From the NCBI RefSeq assembly GCF_023028345.1, contig NZ_CP095490.1, positions 248,001 to 312,000 of the forward strand: a DNA stretch of 64,000 bases. The letters run 5' to 3'. Under the pieces are notes generated by a model. That model saw nothing but the letters and a program-made list of their open reading frames with translations. It ran no database searches and was not told where the DNA came from. The translations under genes were made by a program, and so were the position numbers. Shown here one piece after another: positions 14,270 through 22,378 of this stretch. Within the stretch, counting starts at the first letter, position 1; every line of letters starts with the position of its first letter. The stretch is from Halorientalis marina (GTDB lineage: Archaea; Halobacteriota; Halobacteria; Halobacteriales; Haloarculaceae).

Positions 14270-15088
14270 ATGATGACTGAACCCTATCTCACGACGGTCC
14301 TCGAGGAAGCCGAGCACGTTGCCGAGCAACACGACCAGGTCGCTCGAACCACAGACAACCAAGCCCACGAGTACCTTCGATACGCCGTCCTCCGAGTGCT
14401 TGAAGGCGAGTCGGACCACCTCCCAGCAGACTGGACGCCGATCGACGGCGTGACCGTCGGCTACGGCAGCGACGAGGCGATGTACGACAGCTGGGGCTCC
14501 AGCGAAGACTGGTGGGAAACTGTCCCGCCCCAGGAGGCGTGTACACGCTTCCGGGTGTTCTTCCCGGACGACCACCAGACGGTTCCCCGCGACATCGTCG
14601 ACGTGATGGCCGCGCTCGGGGCCTGGCGAGTGTGGACCGGACGTGCAGCCGCGTGCGGCTCCTACGACCATCGCGAGCGCCGCGAGGTCCACTACCTGTG
14701 GCCGGAAGACCATCCGGTGGAGGAAGTGCTCCACGAGCGGCTCAGTAGCCCTGCGGAAGCCGTCGCTCCCGACGGTGGCCGAACGGGCGACGTTCGCGAC
14801 CGACTGGTCGTCGACGAGAACGCAGAGTCGAAGGACGATCTCGAGCCCCGCACGAAGCGTGCCGTCGCCGAAGCGATGGACGTCTCACTCCTCTCGAAAG
14901 GTGGCCGCTACGAGGTGCAGTCCGCATCCGGTAACAGGTACGAAGTCGACGTCGTCGACGAATCGTGTACCTGTCCCGACTGGCAACAGCGTTCACCCGA
15001 AGGCGGCTGTAAGCACCTGCGTCGCGTCGATCACGAGATCAAACGGGGCCGCGTTCCCCGACCAGACGGCCGCCTTCCTTCCCCGTAG
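14270..15088 (+). CDS. SWIM zinc-finger protein, 272 aa
   Basis: Two adjacent ATGs (14270, 14273) follow the leader hairpin; an upstream start at 14213 would translate the hairpin. The first 190 residues are alpha/beta with no recognised motif. The C-terminus carries YEVDVVDESCTCPDWQ, then GGCKHLRRV, a CxCx(n)CxH SWIM finger as used for DNA or protein binding. SWIM proteins are frequent on haloarchaeal plasmids. Expression may be controlled by inverted repeat copy 2 just upstream. Confidence 0.7.
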   Translation: MMTEPYLTTVLEEAEHVAEQHDQVARTTDNQAHEYLRYAVLRVLEGESDHLPADWTPIDGVTVGYGSDEAMYDSWGSSEDWWETVPPQEACTRFRVFFPDDHQTVPRDIVDVMAALGAWRVWTGRAAACGSYDHRERREVHYLWPEDHPVEEVLHERLSSPAEAVAPDGGRTGDVRDRLVVDENAESKDDLEPRTKRAVAEAMDVSLLSKGGRYEVQSASGNRYEVDVVDESCTCPDWQQRSPEGGCKHLRRVDHEIKRGRVPRPDGRLPSP

Positions 15089-15101
15089 GGTCGTGATTTA
15101 G

Positions 15102-15905
15102 CTACTCCACGGGACGGACTGTGTCGCCATCCCAACGAACCCGGTCGAACGTTGAGAGATACGCGATCCGGTCGTGAACTTCGTCGATATCTAGCTCCAG
15201 TTCGGCGGCCAGTTCGTCGACGGTCATCGGCTCGTCGAGTGCCTGGAGGACTTCGAGCCCCCGGTAGTACCTATTCGTGAGCTCCTGGACGCGGGCCTCG
15301 ATCGGCGTGGTCACCCCATACCGCTCCTCGAGTTCGACTAGGGCCTCGTTCGCGAACGTGGCGAACTGATCGTCACCCAGGCGTTCGATCTGGGCTTCGA
15401 GTTCATCCCGGACGACGTCGTAATCGAGGCCGGCCTGCACGAGCATATTCATATCCTCGATGTCGTCGTCGCGGCCGGCGATCGCCTTGAACAGGAAGAT
15501 ATCCTCGTTGCTGACTAGCCGGACCGTCAGTCGGTCCGTATCGAGGAACGGCTCGCTGCGCTCTTGCATCCCATCAGTGAGCACGAGCTTGTTCGCGACT
15601 TGCTGGTTGAAGATGTCGAGGCGACATCCATCATCGTTCTCGACGCAGCTTGTCGCCCCCAGCGCCCGGTAATCTGGATCCAGCGATTGAACCTCCGCAT
15701 ACCCGAGATCCATCAGAACGCCCCACAGCTGGCCGTACGCGTCGCCGTCCGGGACGACCAGATCGATATCCTTCGTCGCCCCCTTGAGGTCGCGCAGCGA
15801 CATCGCACCACCACCAATCAGGTATACCGTGAGCGGTTCAGATAGCCCGTCCCCGATTCGCTGGAATTCGTTCTCGATGTACTCACGTCCGAATGTTGGT
15901 CTCAT
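15102..15905 (-). CDS. Nucleotidyltransferase, AbiEii-like, 267 aa
   Basis: The N-terminal domain has LTVYLIGGGAMSLRDLKG followed by ATKDIDLVV, the GG...DxD pattern of minimal nucleotidyltransferases. The C-terminus has a winged-helix-like end (MTVDELAAELELDIDEVHDR). It overlaps the upstream winged-helix gene by 4 bases (ATGA). This pair order, regulator then nucleotidyltransferase, resembles AbiE/MenAT-type toxin-antitoxin modules. I infer that this is the toxin-like enzyme; a simple resistance or tRNA-modifying role is an alternative. Confidence 0.65.
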   Translation of the reverse strand: MRPTFGREYIENEFQRIGDGLSEPLTVYLIGGGAMSLRDLKGATKDIDLVVPDGDAYGQLWGVLMDLGYAEVQSLDPDYRALGATSCVENDDGCRLDIFNQQVANKLVLTDGMQERSEPFLDTDRLTVRLVSNEDIFLFKAIAGRDDDIEDMNMLVQAGLDYDVVRDELEAQIERLGDDQFATFANEALVELEERYGVTTPIEARVQELTNRYYRGLEVLQALDEPMTVDELAAELELDIDEVHDRIAYLSTFDRVRWDGDTVRPVE

Positions 15906-16843
15906 TGTGGTAGTGGCACCTCGTAGTCAGCAGCCAGCTCCTGGAACTCGTCCCACGCCGGGAGCCGGGCATCGTCGACCTCGCCGTGCGTCTCAAGGTA
16001 GCGAAGCAAGGCGTCGATTTTGTCTTCGAGGCCATACTTCGCCGCCTGCTCTCGGAGATCCTCCTCGTCGACGTCGACGTGGCTGAGCAGGAGGAGACAG
16101 TACGAGCGGTGGCGGCTTCCGTCGTTGATCAACAGCGTGTGACAACACAGCTCCGCCGGCGAGACGGCGTCGATCTCCTCGGAGTAGACGTAGTATCGAT
16201 GGCCAGTGAGTAGGAACTGGAGACCGAAGGCCGCGAATCGAGCGAGGCCGGTTTCGTGGAACGCCTCCGCGTCAATCTCCGTCTCGGTCTGGGCGAGGAA
16301 TTCGTCGTAGTCCTCCCAGAGAATCGTCCCCTTCGGGGCAACGGCTTCGAGGCGTTGGCGATGGAGATGGTGTGCGAGTTCCCGGGCGAACTCGTGGAGG
16401 CGGTCGAAATCGGCGTTGAAGTCATAGCGGCCGTCGGCCGTCCCGACGAGACCACGGTCACGAAACCGCTTGAGGACACGGTTGACCGTGTTGCGGTAGT
16501 TGTCGCTCCGGTCAGCGATCTCGGAGACGGTTCGCGGCTGGTCGATGTAGTACAGCACCTCGAGTGCCTTCCCGGTCAGCAGTTCGGGGAACTCGATGTG
16601 GGAGTGCTGGCGGACGAGGTCTCGATAGAGTTCGACGGCGCGAGCATCCGACGGGACGACTCGTTTTCGCCGGCCATCGCGTTCCGTGTAGACGAGCCCC
16701 TTCTCGACGAGGTCGGCGACGGCACGAGAGAGGTAACTCTCGCTGTGGTCGAGCTTCGCCGCGAGCTCGGAGATCGTGTCGCCGCGGTCGACCGTGGCGA
16801 GGACCTCAAGTTCAATGCGCCGGAGCACGGTGTAACATTGCAC
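15902..16843 (-). CDS. Winged-helix (MarR-like) regulator, putative antitoxin, 313 aa
   Basis: Residues 1-70 form a winged helix (RRIELEVLATVDRGDTISEL, SYLSRAVADLVEKGLVYTER), and a second one follows at about 85-140 (KALEVLYYIDQPRTVSEIAD, VLKRFRDRGLVGT). The C-terminal half is helical with no catalytic motif. It is cotranscribed with the nucleotidyltransferase and is likely its regulator or antitoxin. The upstream spacer contains inverted repeat copy 3, shared with the divergent gene at 16967, so this protein is one candidate for the factor that binds the repeat. Confidence 0.65.
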   Translation of the reverse strand: MQCYTVLRRIELEVLATVDRGDTISELAAKLDHSESYLSRAVADLVEKGLVYTERDGRRKRVVPSDARAVELYRDLVRQHSHIEFPELLTGKALEVLYYIDQPRTVSEIADRSDNYRNTVNRVLKRFRDRGLVGTADGRYDFNADFDRLHEFARELAHHLHRQRLEAVAPKGTILWEDYDEFLAQTETEIDAEAFHETGLARFAAFGLQFLLTGHRYYVYSEEIDAVSPAELCCHTLLINDGSRHRSYCLLLLSHVDVDEEDLREQAAKYGLEDKIDALLRYLETHGEVDDARLPAWDEFQELAADYEVPLPQ

Positions 16844-16911
16844 GAAACTCGTATATAAAGAAGTTTCGAGTAGTGTTACATCCAGCAGGTGCGAGAACCC
16901 TCTCCACCGAC

Positions 16912-16952
16912 TTAACCAACATAACTATGGATTCGCGGGTCGTGTTGGTTAA
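16912..16952. promoter_or_regulatory. TTAACCAACA inverted repeat, copy 3
   Basis: Arms TTAACCAACA (16912-16921) and TGTTGGTTAA (16943-16952), spacer 21. It is in the divergent promoter region between the winged-helix gene and the gene at 16967. Confidence 0.7.
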
Positions 16953-16966
16953 CACGAGAGTAGCCG

Positions 16967-17290
16967 ATGTCCTACGAACCCCCGACCCCACCGGCGAACC
17001 TCCCGACGGAGATCGTCAACACGCTCAATAAATCGAACCCGGAGCAGCTCCGAGACGTTGCGACGTACGCTGAAGCACTCGCCGAGCACAAGGAACGAGA
17101 GGCCCGTCTCGAGGAGTCGGCAGATCAAGACGAGGTCGAAGAGCGACCAGACGATCTCCCGGACGGTGTCCCTGCCAAAGCGACGATTACGATCAAGGAA
17201 ATCAACGACAATCGCTACTACTACTGGCAATGGAGGGAAGGCGACAAGGTGACCTCCAAATACAAAGGCCCAGTCAATCCAGACGAATGA
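16967..17290 (+). CDS. DUF6788-like small protein, 107 aa
   Basis: Begins MSYEPPTPPANLPTEIVNTL. A helical N-terminal half with LRDVATYAEALAEHKEREAR is followed by a C-terminal strand region ATITIKEINDNRYYYWQWRE then SKYKGPVNP. The YYYWQWREGDKxxSKYxGPV pattern is found in small haloarchaeal and phage proteins (DUF6788-type), often near replication genes. It starts 14 bases after inverted repeat copy 3 and lies just before the first block of origin repeats. Confidence 0.65.
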   Translation: MSYEPPTPPANLPTEIVNTLNKSNPEQLRDVATYAEALAEHKEREARLEESADQDEVEERPDDLPDGVPAKATITIKEINDNRYYYWQWREGDKVTSKYKGPVNPDE

Positions 17291-17305
17291 ACTCGAACAG
17301 GAGGA

Positions 17306-17499
17306 CACTCCCCGTTTTCGAGTTGTAAATGGGAGAGGGCGCGGAGACGGCACATCACATCCAATAGAACGTCGGATTTCTACGGTCACCCACCCCCCGT
17401 TTTCGAGTAGTAACGAGACATCCCGGCGACTGACACCCCCCATTTTCGAGTTGTAACGCATCACGCGGGATACGAACACTCCCCGTTTTCGAGAAGTAA
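17306..17499 (+). repeat. Origin repeat block 1, four copies
   Basis: Four direct copies of a repeat with core CCCCGTTTTCGAGTTGTAA, at about 17306-17328, 17391-17414, 17434-17457 and 17477-17499. Variants change GAGTTG to GAGTAG or GAGAAG and CCCCG to CCCCA. The GTTTTCGAG part and the run of Cs are constant. They lie just downstream of the orc1/cdc6 gene and fit Orc-binding (ORB-like) sites. Confidence 0.8.
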
Positions 17500-17522
17500 G
17501 TGTGGGGAGGATACGGGCCAGA

Positions 17523-19022
17523 TTAGTTCTTACTCCGGAATTGCTTCAGCCGTTCGCGGACAACCGCGCTGATAGTCGCCTCTTCGTGAGCTAGATCTTC
17601 GAACCGAGAATCCTCACGAATCGTCTCCATAATCGTTTCCGGATCTTCAGAGAGGGAGAAATACATATGCACTCCTCTACCTCGACCCTTACCCCGTCTC
17701 TCGAAGTCCAATACACCGTACGTACTCTGCTCAGTGACGTGATTGACGAATGTCTCGCGACTGTACTGATCCGCATCCATCGTATCAGCAATGAATTGGT
17801 ACGTCTTGAACGCAGGTCCAGCAGGGATCCACTCAGGATGTTCTCTTGCGTAGTTAGCAGTCGCCGCCACAGCGTAGATGGAGAGTTTCTTTTGAGTAGA
17901 GATCCCGCTTATATGGCGGAGCTTGCGGTTTTCGGTGTACTTCTCCTGAGCATCACGGACATCAGTCTCGATAACCGTGTCAGCCCCACGCCGCTCGGCT
18001 AATTCGCCAGCCCATCTGAGGAGATCAATCGCTTTCCGTGCATCCCCGTGCGTTTGGGATCCGAACGCAGCAACAAGCGGAACAACGTCATCTGCAAGAG
18101 AGTCTGGTTTGAAGGCGTCCCGCCGGTTGCGGAGAATACTACGGAGTTGGTTCGCATCGTAATCGTCGAAGAAGATATCGTCAGGGTTGTAAGAACTCTG
18201 TGCGCGGCTGTTGAGGTCCTTCATGAAGTCGGCGTAGTTCGTGATCGTCGTGAGCGAGATGGGACCATCAAAGTCGGCGAGTTTTCGAGCCCGTGAAAGC
18301 TGGTAGATGAGAGAATTGTACTCTGCTTCCTGATACGGCCCTTCGAGCATATCGATCTCATCGAGGATGAAGATGACTCCGTCGTAATACTCTCGCATGA
18401 GTTCGTACAGTCGCTCGAGCTTCTGATCCGTTGAGACGCCGGTTTGGGGAACGCCAGGATCGACACCGAGGTCGTCGGCAGCAGCTTTCACTAACCGGTA
18501 GACGGCCCGATCTGCAGTCTTCGGTCCCTCGCAGTTGATAGAGAGGACCCCGAATGTCTTGCCTTGGGATTCACATAGTTCGACGATCTGTTTGCAGACT
18601 GCATGAATGATGAGCGATTTCCCCGTTCCAGATGGCCCACTCAGGAGCATATCGGGAATCCCCTCATTCTGGAGAACCGGTTTTAGATTGTCGACGACAC
18701 GGCCCAGCTGGTCGTCACGACCGACGATACGATCCTCGTCGATGATGGTATCTGACCGGACGAGGTCTTTGTTCGCGAAAACGCCACCGGACGACTCGGT
18801 TTGGAGCCGATCACGAATTGAGATGCCGCCACCGTCGCCGTTAGTTGCTTCTTGAGACGAATCGGCGGAATCTGATCCGTTCTCGAAGGTCGATTGTGAC
18901 GTGCCAAGAGATGCCACCTCCTCATCCGTCGACTCAGAAGTTTCAGGATCGCCAGCAGAAGATTCACGATCCTCCTCACCTTCCGGATTATTCGATCCTG
19001 CTTTACGTCCCTCTCGTCCCAT
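17523..19022 (-). CDS. orc1/cdc6: Orc1/Cdc6 replication initiator, 499 aa
   Basis: After an acidic Ser/Glu-rich N-terminal tail of about 85 residues comes the AAA+ ATPase: Walker A GPSGTGKS at 129-136, Walker B VIFILDEIDML around 216-226, and sensor region TITNYADFM. A C-terminal winged helix follows (about 405-490). It is longer than usual archaeal Orc1 (about 400) because of the tail. The gene is surrounded by the repeats it presumably binds. In archaea such proteins recognise origins and load MCM; here it most likely starts replication of this replicon. Upstream TATA-like TATAAAAATA lies near 19046. Confidence 0.9.
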   Translation of the reverse strand: MGREGRKAGSNNPEGEEDRESSAGDPETSESTDEEVASLGTSQSTFENGSDSADSSQEATNGDGGGISIRDRLQTESSGGVFANKDLVRSDTIIDEDRIVGRDDQLGRVVDNLKPVLQNEGIPDMLLSGPSGTGKSLIIHAVCKQIVELCESQGKTFGVLSINCEGPKTADRAVYRLVKAAADDLGVDPGVPQTGVSTDQKLERLYELMREYYDGVIFILDEIDMLEGPYQEAEYNSLIYQLSRARKLADFDGPISLTTITNYADFMKDLNSRAQSSYNPDDIFFDDYDANQLRSILRNRRDAFKPDSLADDVVPLVAAFGSQTHGDARKAIDLLRWAGELAERRGADTVIETDVRDAQEKYTENRKLRHISGISTQKKLSIYAVAATANYAREHPEWIPAGPAFKTYQFIADTMDADQYSRETFVNHVTEQSTYGVLDFERRGKGRGRGVHMYFSLSEDPETIMETIREDSRFEDLAHEEATISAVVRERLKQFRSKN

Positions 19023-19154
19023 TATGAACCCCCTCGAACTCTGGGTATAAAAATATGGACCCTTGTGGAGTTGTAACCGGGCGAAAACAGGCTATCTAAC
19101 GACTACAGCCCCATATCCACTGAATGGGTCAGATACCGTCTTCGGAATCTATCG

Positions 19155-19549
19155 CCCTCCGTTGTCGAGTTGTAACGGTTCGACGAAGGACGCTATCGTC
19201 GAACCTCCTTGATGACCCAGACCCCCCGTTTTCGAGTTGTAAGACGTTGAGGGGCGGTAACACACCTGGTTCGATTCTCCCACACTCGCGTTGTAACGAG
19301 AAGTGAGTCGAGGTGGGTCTCGGAGCAAAATCCAATTAATCCGGATTTTGTGAATGATGCTCTGGGTGAAACGGTCTTTCTCACACTCCCCGTTTTCGAG
19401 TAGTAAGCACCGGAATGGTCGCAAAAGAACGACGCTCGTAGGACCCGTTCACGAATGAGAGGAATACCGGGTTTTGGACATGATTGCTGGTGAAGCTACT
19501 TTGGTGATCTCGAATGTTTCACCCCCTCCCCCCTTTTTCGAGTTGTAAG
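19155..19549 (+). repeat. Origin repeat block 2
   Basis: Direct copies of the GTTTTCGAGTTGTAA-type repeat at 19155-19177, 19220-19243, 19382-19407 and 19520-19549, with a degenerate copy at 19279-19298. The last copy has an extended C-rich arm (CCCCCTCCCCCC) before TTTTTCGAGTTGTAA. Confidence 0.75.
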
Positions 19550-19886
19550 TCGCGGGGGAACAGGCCATCCAAGACGTAGCGTAGCGAGAGTTGAGGTAAC
19601 TGAAGTTGGCATAGAGGCGTCGAGACGGGAGAGTACACGGAATCAGAACCACGGACGAGATGAGGAAGTCATCTACTTCCCGAGATGTCAATCGTCTAGC
19701 TGAGCTTGACGATATGTTTTCTTTGTCTCTAGTGCGGTTGCGGTAAGGTAACGTACAACATAAACTTTCGCATTCCTAGTCACAAGTTAGAATATTAGAC
19801 ACTCAACCTCTCTATCGTGTATATTCGTCACAATTGGCTGTTTTGGAACCTCTCTTGCTGTTCACCCCCTCCCCACCACCACAAGT

Positions 19887-19914
19887 TTACAACTCGAAAA
19901 AGGGGGGAGGGGGT
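19887..19914 (-). repeat. Inverted origin repeat
   Basis: TTACAACTCGAAAAAGGGG, continuing in a G-rich arm, is the reverse complement of the extended copy at 19520-19549. Together they form an inverted pair about 340 bases apart around the AT-richer stretch. Confidence 0.8.
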
Positions 19915-19917
19915 TCG

Positions 19918-22074
19918 TCAGGTCCAGTCCGTGATACCGACTACACGTGTTCCGTTGAGCTCTCGTCGGATGTCGTTCCGATCCCACCCGAGCGGTGAAA
20001 GCACGCTCTCGACAGCTCTGACCAGCTGCGTCTCGTAGTACGAGGCGTCGTAGGTCTCGATCGCTTCGTGGGCGAGGGCGACCCGGTCTCGCGAGGATTT
20101 CTCGTCGTCGACGACCACATACTCGATATCTTGGCCCGGGTGGACTGCCAGGTCCTGCTGGCGAGCTCGCGTCAAGGCGGCCACGTTCTGAGTATTCTGA
20201 GAGTACCCCTCCAGCGGCTTGGAGACACGATTCCGCTCGACGAGCCGCTTCACTGCTACGTTGCCCGCCTGCAGTTCATCGATCGCTCGTTCGAGTCGTC
20301 CGAGCACCGCGTCCGGTGACCGCGTGGCATCGAGCTGATCGAGACAGTCTCGCTGGACGTCCTCGATGAACGACGGGGTTGAGCGCTGCCGGGCTTCGAT
20401 ACCTCTGATCTTGAAATCGTCGTCGCCGGCGACCTTCCCGAAGTACTTCGTCAGCGCGCCGGCGTCGCTCTCGCGCTGCGGCACGAACGCCACCCAGTCG
20501 TAGTGAGCTTCGTGTTCCAGCCGAATTTCGACGCGCTCCGTGATCTCCGTCGCGAGCGTCTTGAGGTTCTCGCGGTCCTCGTCGTCGACGTCGGGGTCCG
20601 GGGTCACCCAGATGGAGTCGACGATCCCGTGGACGACGCGCCAACCCCCGGTTTCCAGCCGCTGTTTCGCCGTCAGCAGAATCTCCCGAGCGAACGCGTT
20701 GATCGCCTCGTGGCACTCGATGCGGCCGAACTTCGCGTTGCTGAACCCCTGGTAGCCGAAGCAGGCGACGAGGATCCACTTCAGGGCTCCCGACCGCCCC
20801 TCGAGTTCTGCCAGTCGGTCCTCGTCGGGGTCGTCCCGTTCCTTCTCGCCACGGATGACCGCCTTGATCTCGTCGCGGGCGTCGATGATCGGCTGGAGGA
20901 CGTCGACGAGGTAGCCCCGGTCGTCACAGATCGAGTACCCGAGGCCGGGGACGTCGTCGCGGTCGCTGTGGCAGTCACACCGGATGACGTCCGGCGAAAC
21001 GTTCCGAGTACAGATGATGTTCGGGTACAACGAGGAGAAGTCGAGTTCATGGACGTTCTCGTGGAGGCCGACCTCGGGCGCGAAGATGAAACCGCCGCGG
21101 TCGGCGTCGTGGAGCGTTCCCATCGGCTTGTAGAACTCGTGACGCCAGGAGTTCCACGGGACAAGGACACCGCGGTCGTGGGCCTCGCAGATCTGGATCG
21201 CCGTGAGCACGTTCCCGATCGACGCCCACGCGAGCTCTTGGACGGGCTTGTTCGAGCGCGACACGAGGTCGAGGACGCCGTTGAGGTTCGTCTCCCCGTA
21301 GAAGAACGTGTTCGACTCGTCGATGATCGCTCGGCCGGGGACGTTGTACCGCGCCGGCGAGTGGCCGACGCGACCGTAACTCGAGTACGTCGACCGGCTC
21401 GCAAGCTGCTGGTAGTCGACGTCTGGCCACCGACTCAACGAGAAGTCGTCGACGCCGGCGTCCGTCGCCATCTCGTGGAGGGTCGGGACGATCTCGCTCG
21501 TCGAGCAGACCAGGACGTCCGGATCATGTGCGTCGAGCGCCCCCTGGACGGCGGTCAGGATATCCGTCGACGAGCCGGTGACGGTGTCGCCGGCAACGGA
21601 CAGCTCCCCATAGACATCGTTGCTCGTGTCGGTCACCGGAACTCTGAGCCGGAGTGTCGACAGCTCGCTCGCCGGCGTCGGATCAACGCCGGCTTCCAGA
21701 CAGTACCGGAACTCCCGCGAGAAGTCGACGTTGAAGCAGGCGAGATCCCCGACTGGATAGGCCGACAGCTGGCGTGCCTGCCGGGCGAGTGGGGTGACGC
21801 GGTCGATGTGGGCGACGTCGACAGCGAGAACGGCCTCCTCGTCTCGTCGAAAGTCGGGCCGTCGCGCAACTATTTCGGTCGCGACGACGTCCGGGTGCTG
21901 GTCGTACACCGACTGGAGAGTCGTGAGATCGAGATCGGCGTCAGGGTCGCGAGGGGCGACGTAGAAGCGTGGGGTGTAGTCATCGCGCTCGGTCGCGACG
22001 GCGCCGTCGGCGGTTGCCTCCCACTCCAGAACGCGATCGTCATCGAGGAAGTCGATACTGAACGGCATCGTCAC
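19918..22074 (-). CDS. polB: Family B DNA polymerase with degenerate exonuclease domain, 718 aa
   Basis: Motif A is canonical (DFSSLYPNII, 345-354). Motif B is altered: K432 is followed by ...VACFGY where Kx3NSxYG is expected. Motif C reads HGIVDS (482-487) where YGDTDS is usual, so the first Asp is missing but the second is kept. The exonuclease region (about 110-270) shows no clear DxE, N...FD or Yx3D motifs, so proofreading is probably lost. At 718 aa it is shorter than replicative haloarchaeal PolB. It overlaps the small upstream gene by 4 bases and belongs to an operon with a RecA-like protein. A plasmid-borne or damage-tolerance polymerase is more likely than the main replicase. Confidence 0.85.
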   Translation of the reverse strand: MTMPFSIDFLDDDRVLEWEATADGAVATERDDYTPRFYVAPRDPDADLDLTTLQSVYDQHPDVVATEIVARRPDFRRDEEAVLAVDVAHIDRVTPLARQARQLSAYPVGDLACFNVDFSREFRYCLEAGVDPTPASELSTLRLRVPVTDTSNDVYGELSVAGDTVTGSSTDILTAVQGALDAHDPDVLVCSTSEIVPTLHEMATDAGVDDFSLSRWPDVDYQQLASRSTYSSYGRVGHSPARYNVPGRAIIDESNTFFYGETNLNGVLDLVSRSNKPVQELAWASIGNVLTAIQICEAHDRGVLVPWNSWRHEFYKPMGTLHDADRGGFIFAPEVGLHENVHELDFSSLYPNIICTRNVSPDVIRCDCHSDRDDVPGLGYSICDDRGYLVDVLQPIIDARDEIKAVIRGEKERDDPDEDRLAELEGRSGALKWILVACFGYQGFSNAKFGRIECHEAINAFAREILLTAKQRLETGGWRVVHGIVDSIWVTPDPDVDDEDRENLKTLATEITERVEIRLEHEAHYDWVAFVPQRESDAGALTKYFGKVAGDDDFKIRGIEARQRSTPSFIEDVQRDCLDQLDATRSPDAVLGRLERAIDELQAGNVAVKRLVERNRVSKPLEGYSQNTQNVAALTRARQQDLAVHPGQDIEYVVVDDEKSSRDRVALAHEAIETYDASYYETQLVRAVESVLSPLGWDRNDIRRELNGTRVVGITDWT

Positions 22075-22376
22075 GAGTTCGCGTCCGGTGGAGTGGCTTC
22101 CTGGTCATCGCGTGCTGCGACCGCGGCTTCGAGCTCCTCGAGGCGTTCCTCGTGGTGGTCGAGGCGGGCCTCCTGTTCGAGATCGATGCTGAGCAACGCC
22201 GGCAGGAGTGGGTTTTGGTGATTCAATAGCCCGCTCGCGTCGGCGTGTTCGCGGGCGTACTCGAACAGCCGGTCGAACCGGGGCTGGTCGCGACGCCGCA
22301 GCGCCCGCCGGAACTCCGCCCAGCGCTCTTCGATGGCCCGCAGCGCATCGCGATACGTCGGGTTCGTGCGCCCCAT
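22071..22376 (-). CDS. Small coiled-coil protein between polB and recA-like genes, 101 aa
   Basis: Begins MGRTNPTYRDALRAIEERWA. The first 60 residues are helical and basic/acidic (FRRALRRRDQPRFDRLFEYA), and residues 60-95 form a short coiled coil (RLDHHEERLEELEAAVAARD). The ATG at 22376 lies 2 bases after the stop of the RecA-like gene, and the end overlaps the polB start, so all three are translationally linked. It probably bridges or regulates the polymerase; no family function is known to me. Confidence 0.75.
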   Translation of the reverse strand: MGRTNPTYRDALRAIEERWAEFRRALRRRDQPRFDRLFEYAREHADASGLLNHQNPLLPALLSIDLEQEARLDHHEERLEELEAAVAARDDQEATPPDANS

Positions 22377-22378
22377 CG

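Larger units (their letters stand above)
19023..19917. other. Putative replication origin region
   Basis: This 895-base spacer between orc1/cdc6 and polB has no convincing gene. It holds repeat copies at about 19060-19078 (weak), 19155-19177, 19220-19243, 19279-19298 (weak), 19382-19407 and 19520-19549, all in the + orientation, and one inverted copy at 19887-19914. The stretch 19690-19860 between the last two is AT-richer and could be the unwinding element. The layout (initiator gene, repeats on both sides, AT-rich core) is typical of haloarchaeal origins. Confidence 0.75.

Noticed and set aside
15102..16843. Firm call as an AbiE toxin-antitoxin pair
   Set aside because: Only general nucleotidyltransferase and winged-helix features are visible; reported as AbiE-like instead.
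19149..19424. Small frames within the origin spacer
   Set aside because: They translate the origin repeats themselves and have unlike-haloarchaeal composition.
17306..19549. Origin repeats as a CRISPR array
   Set aside because: Repeat spacing is irregular (20 to over 1000 bases), an orc gene lies between the blocks and no cas gene is present.
20503..22221. 572-aa open frame on the plus strand opposite polB
   Set aside because: It is the antisense shadow of the GC-rich polB gene; the minus strand encodes clear polymerase motifs.
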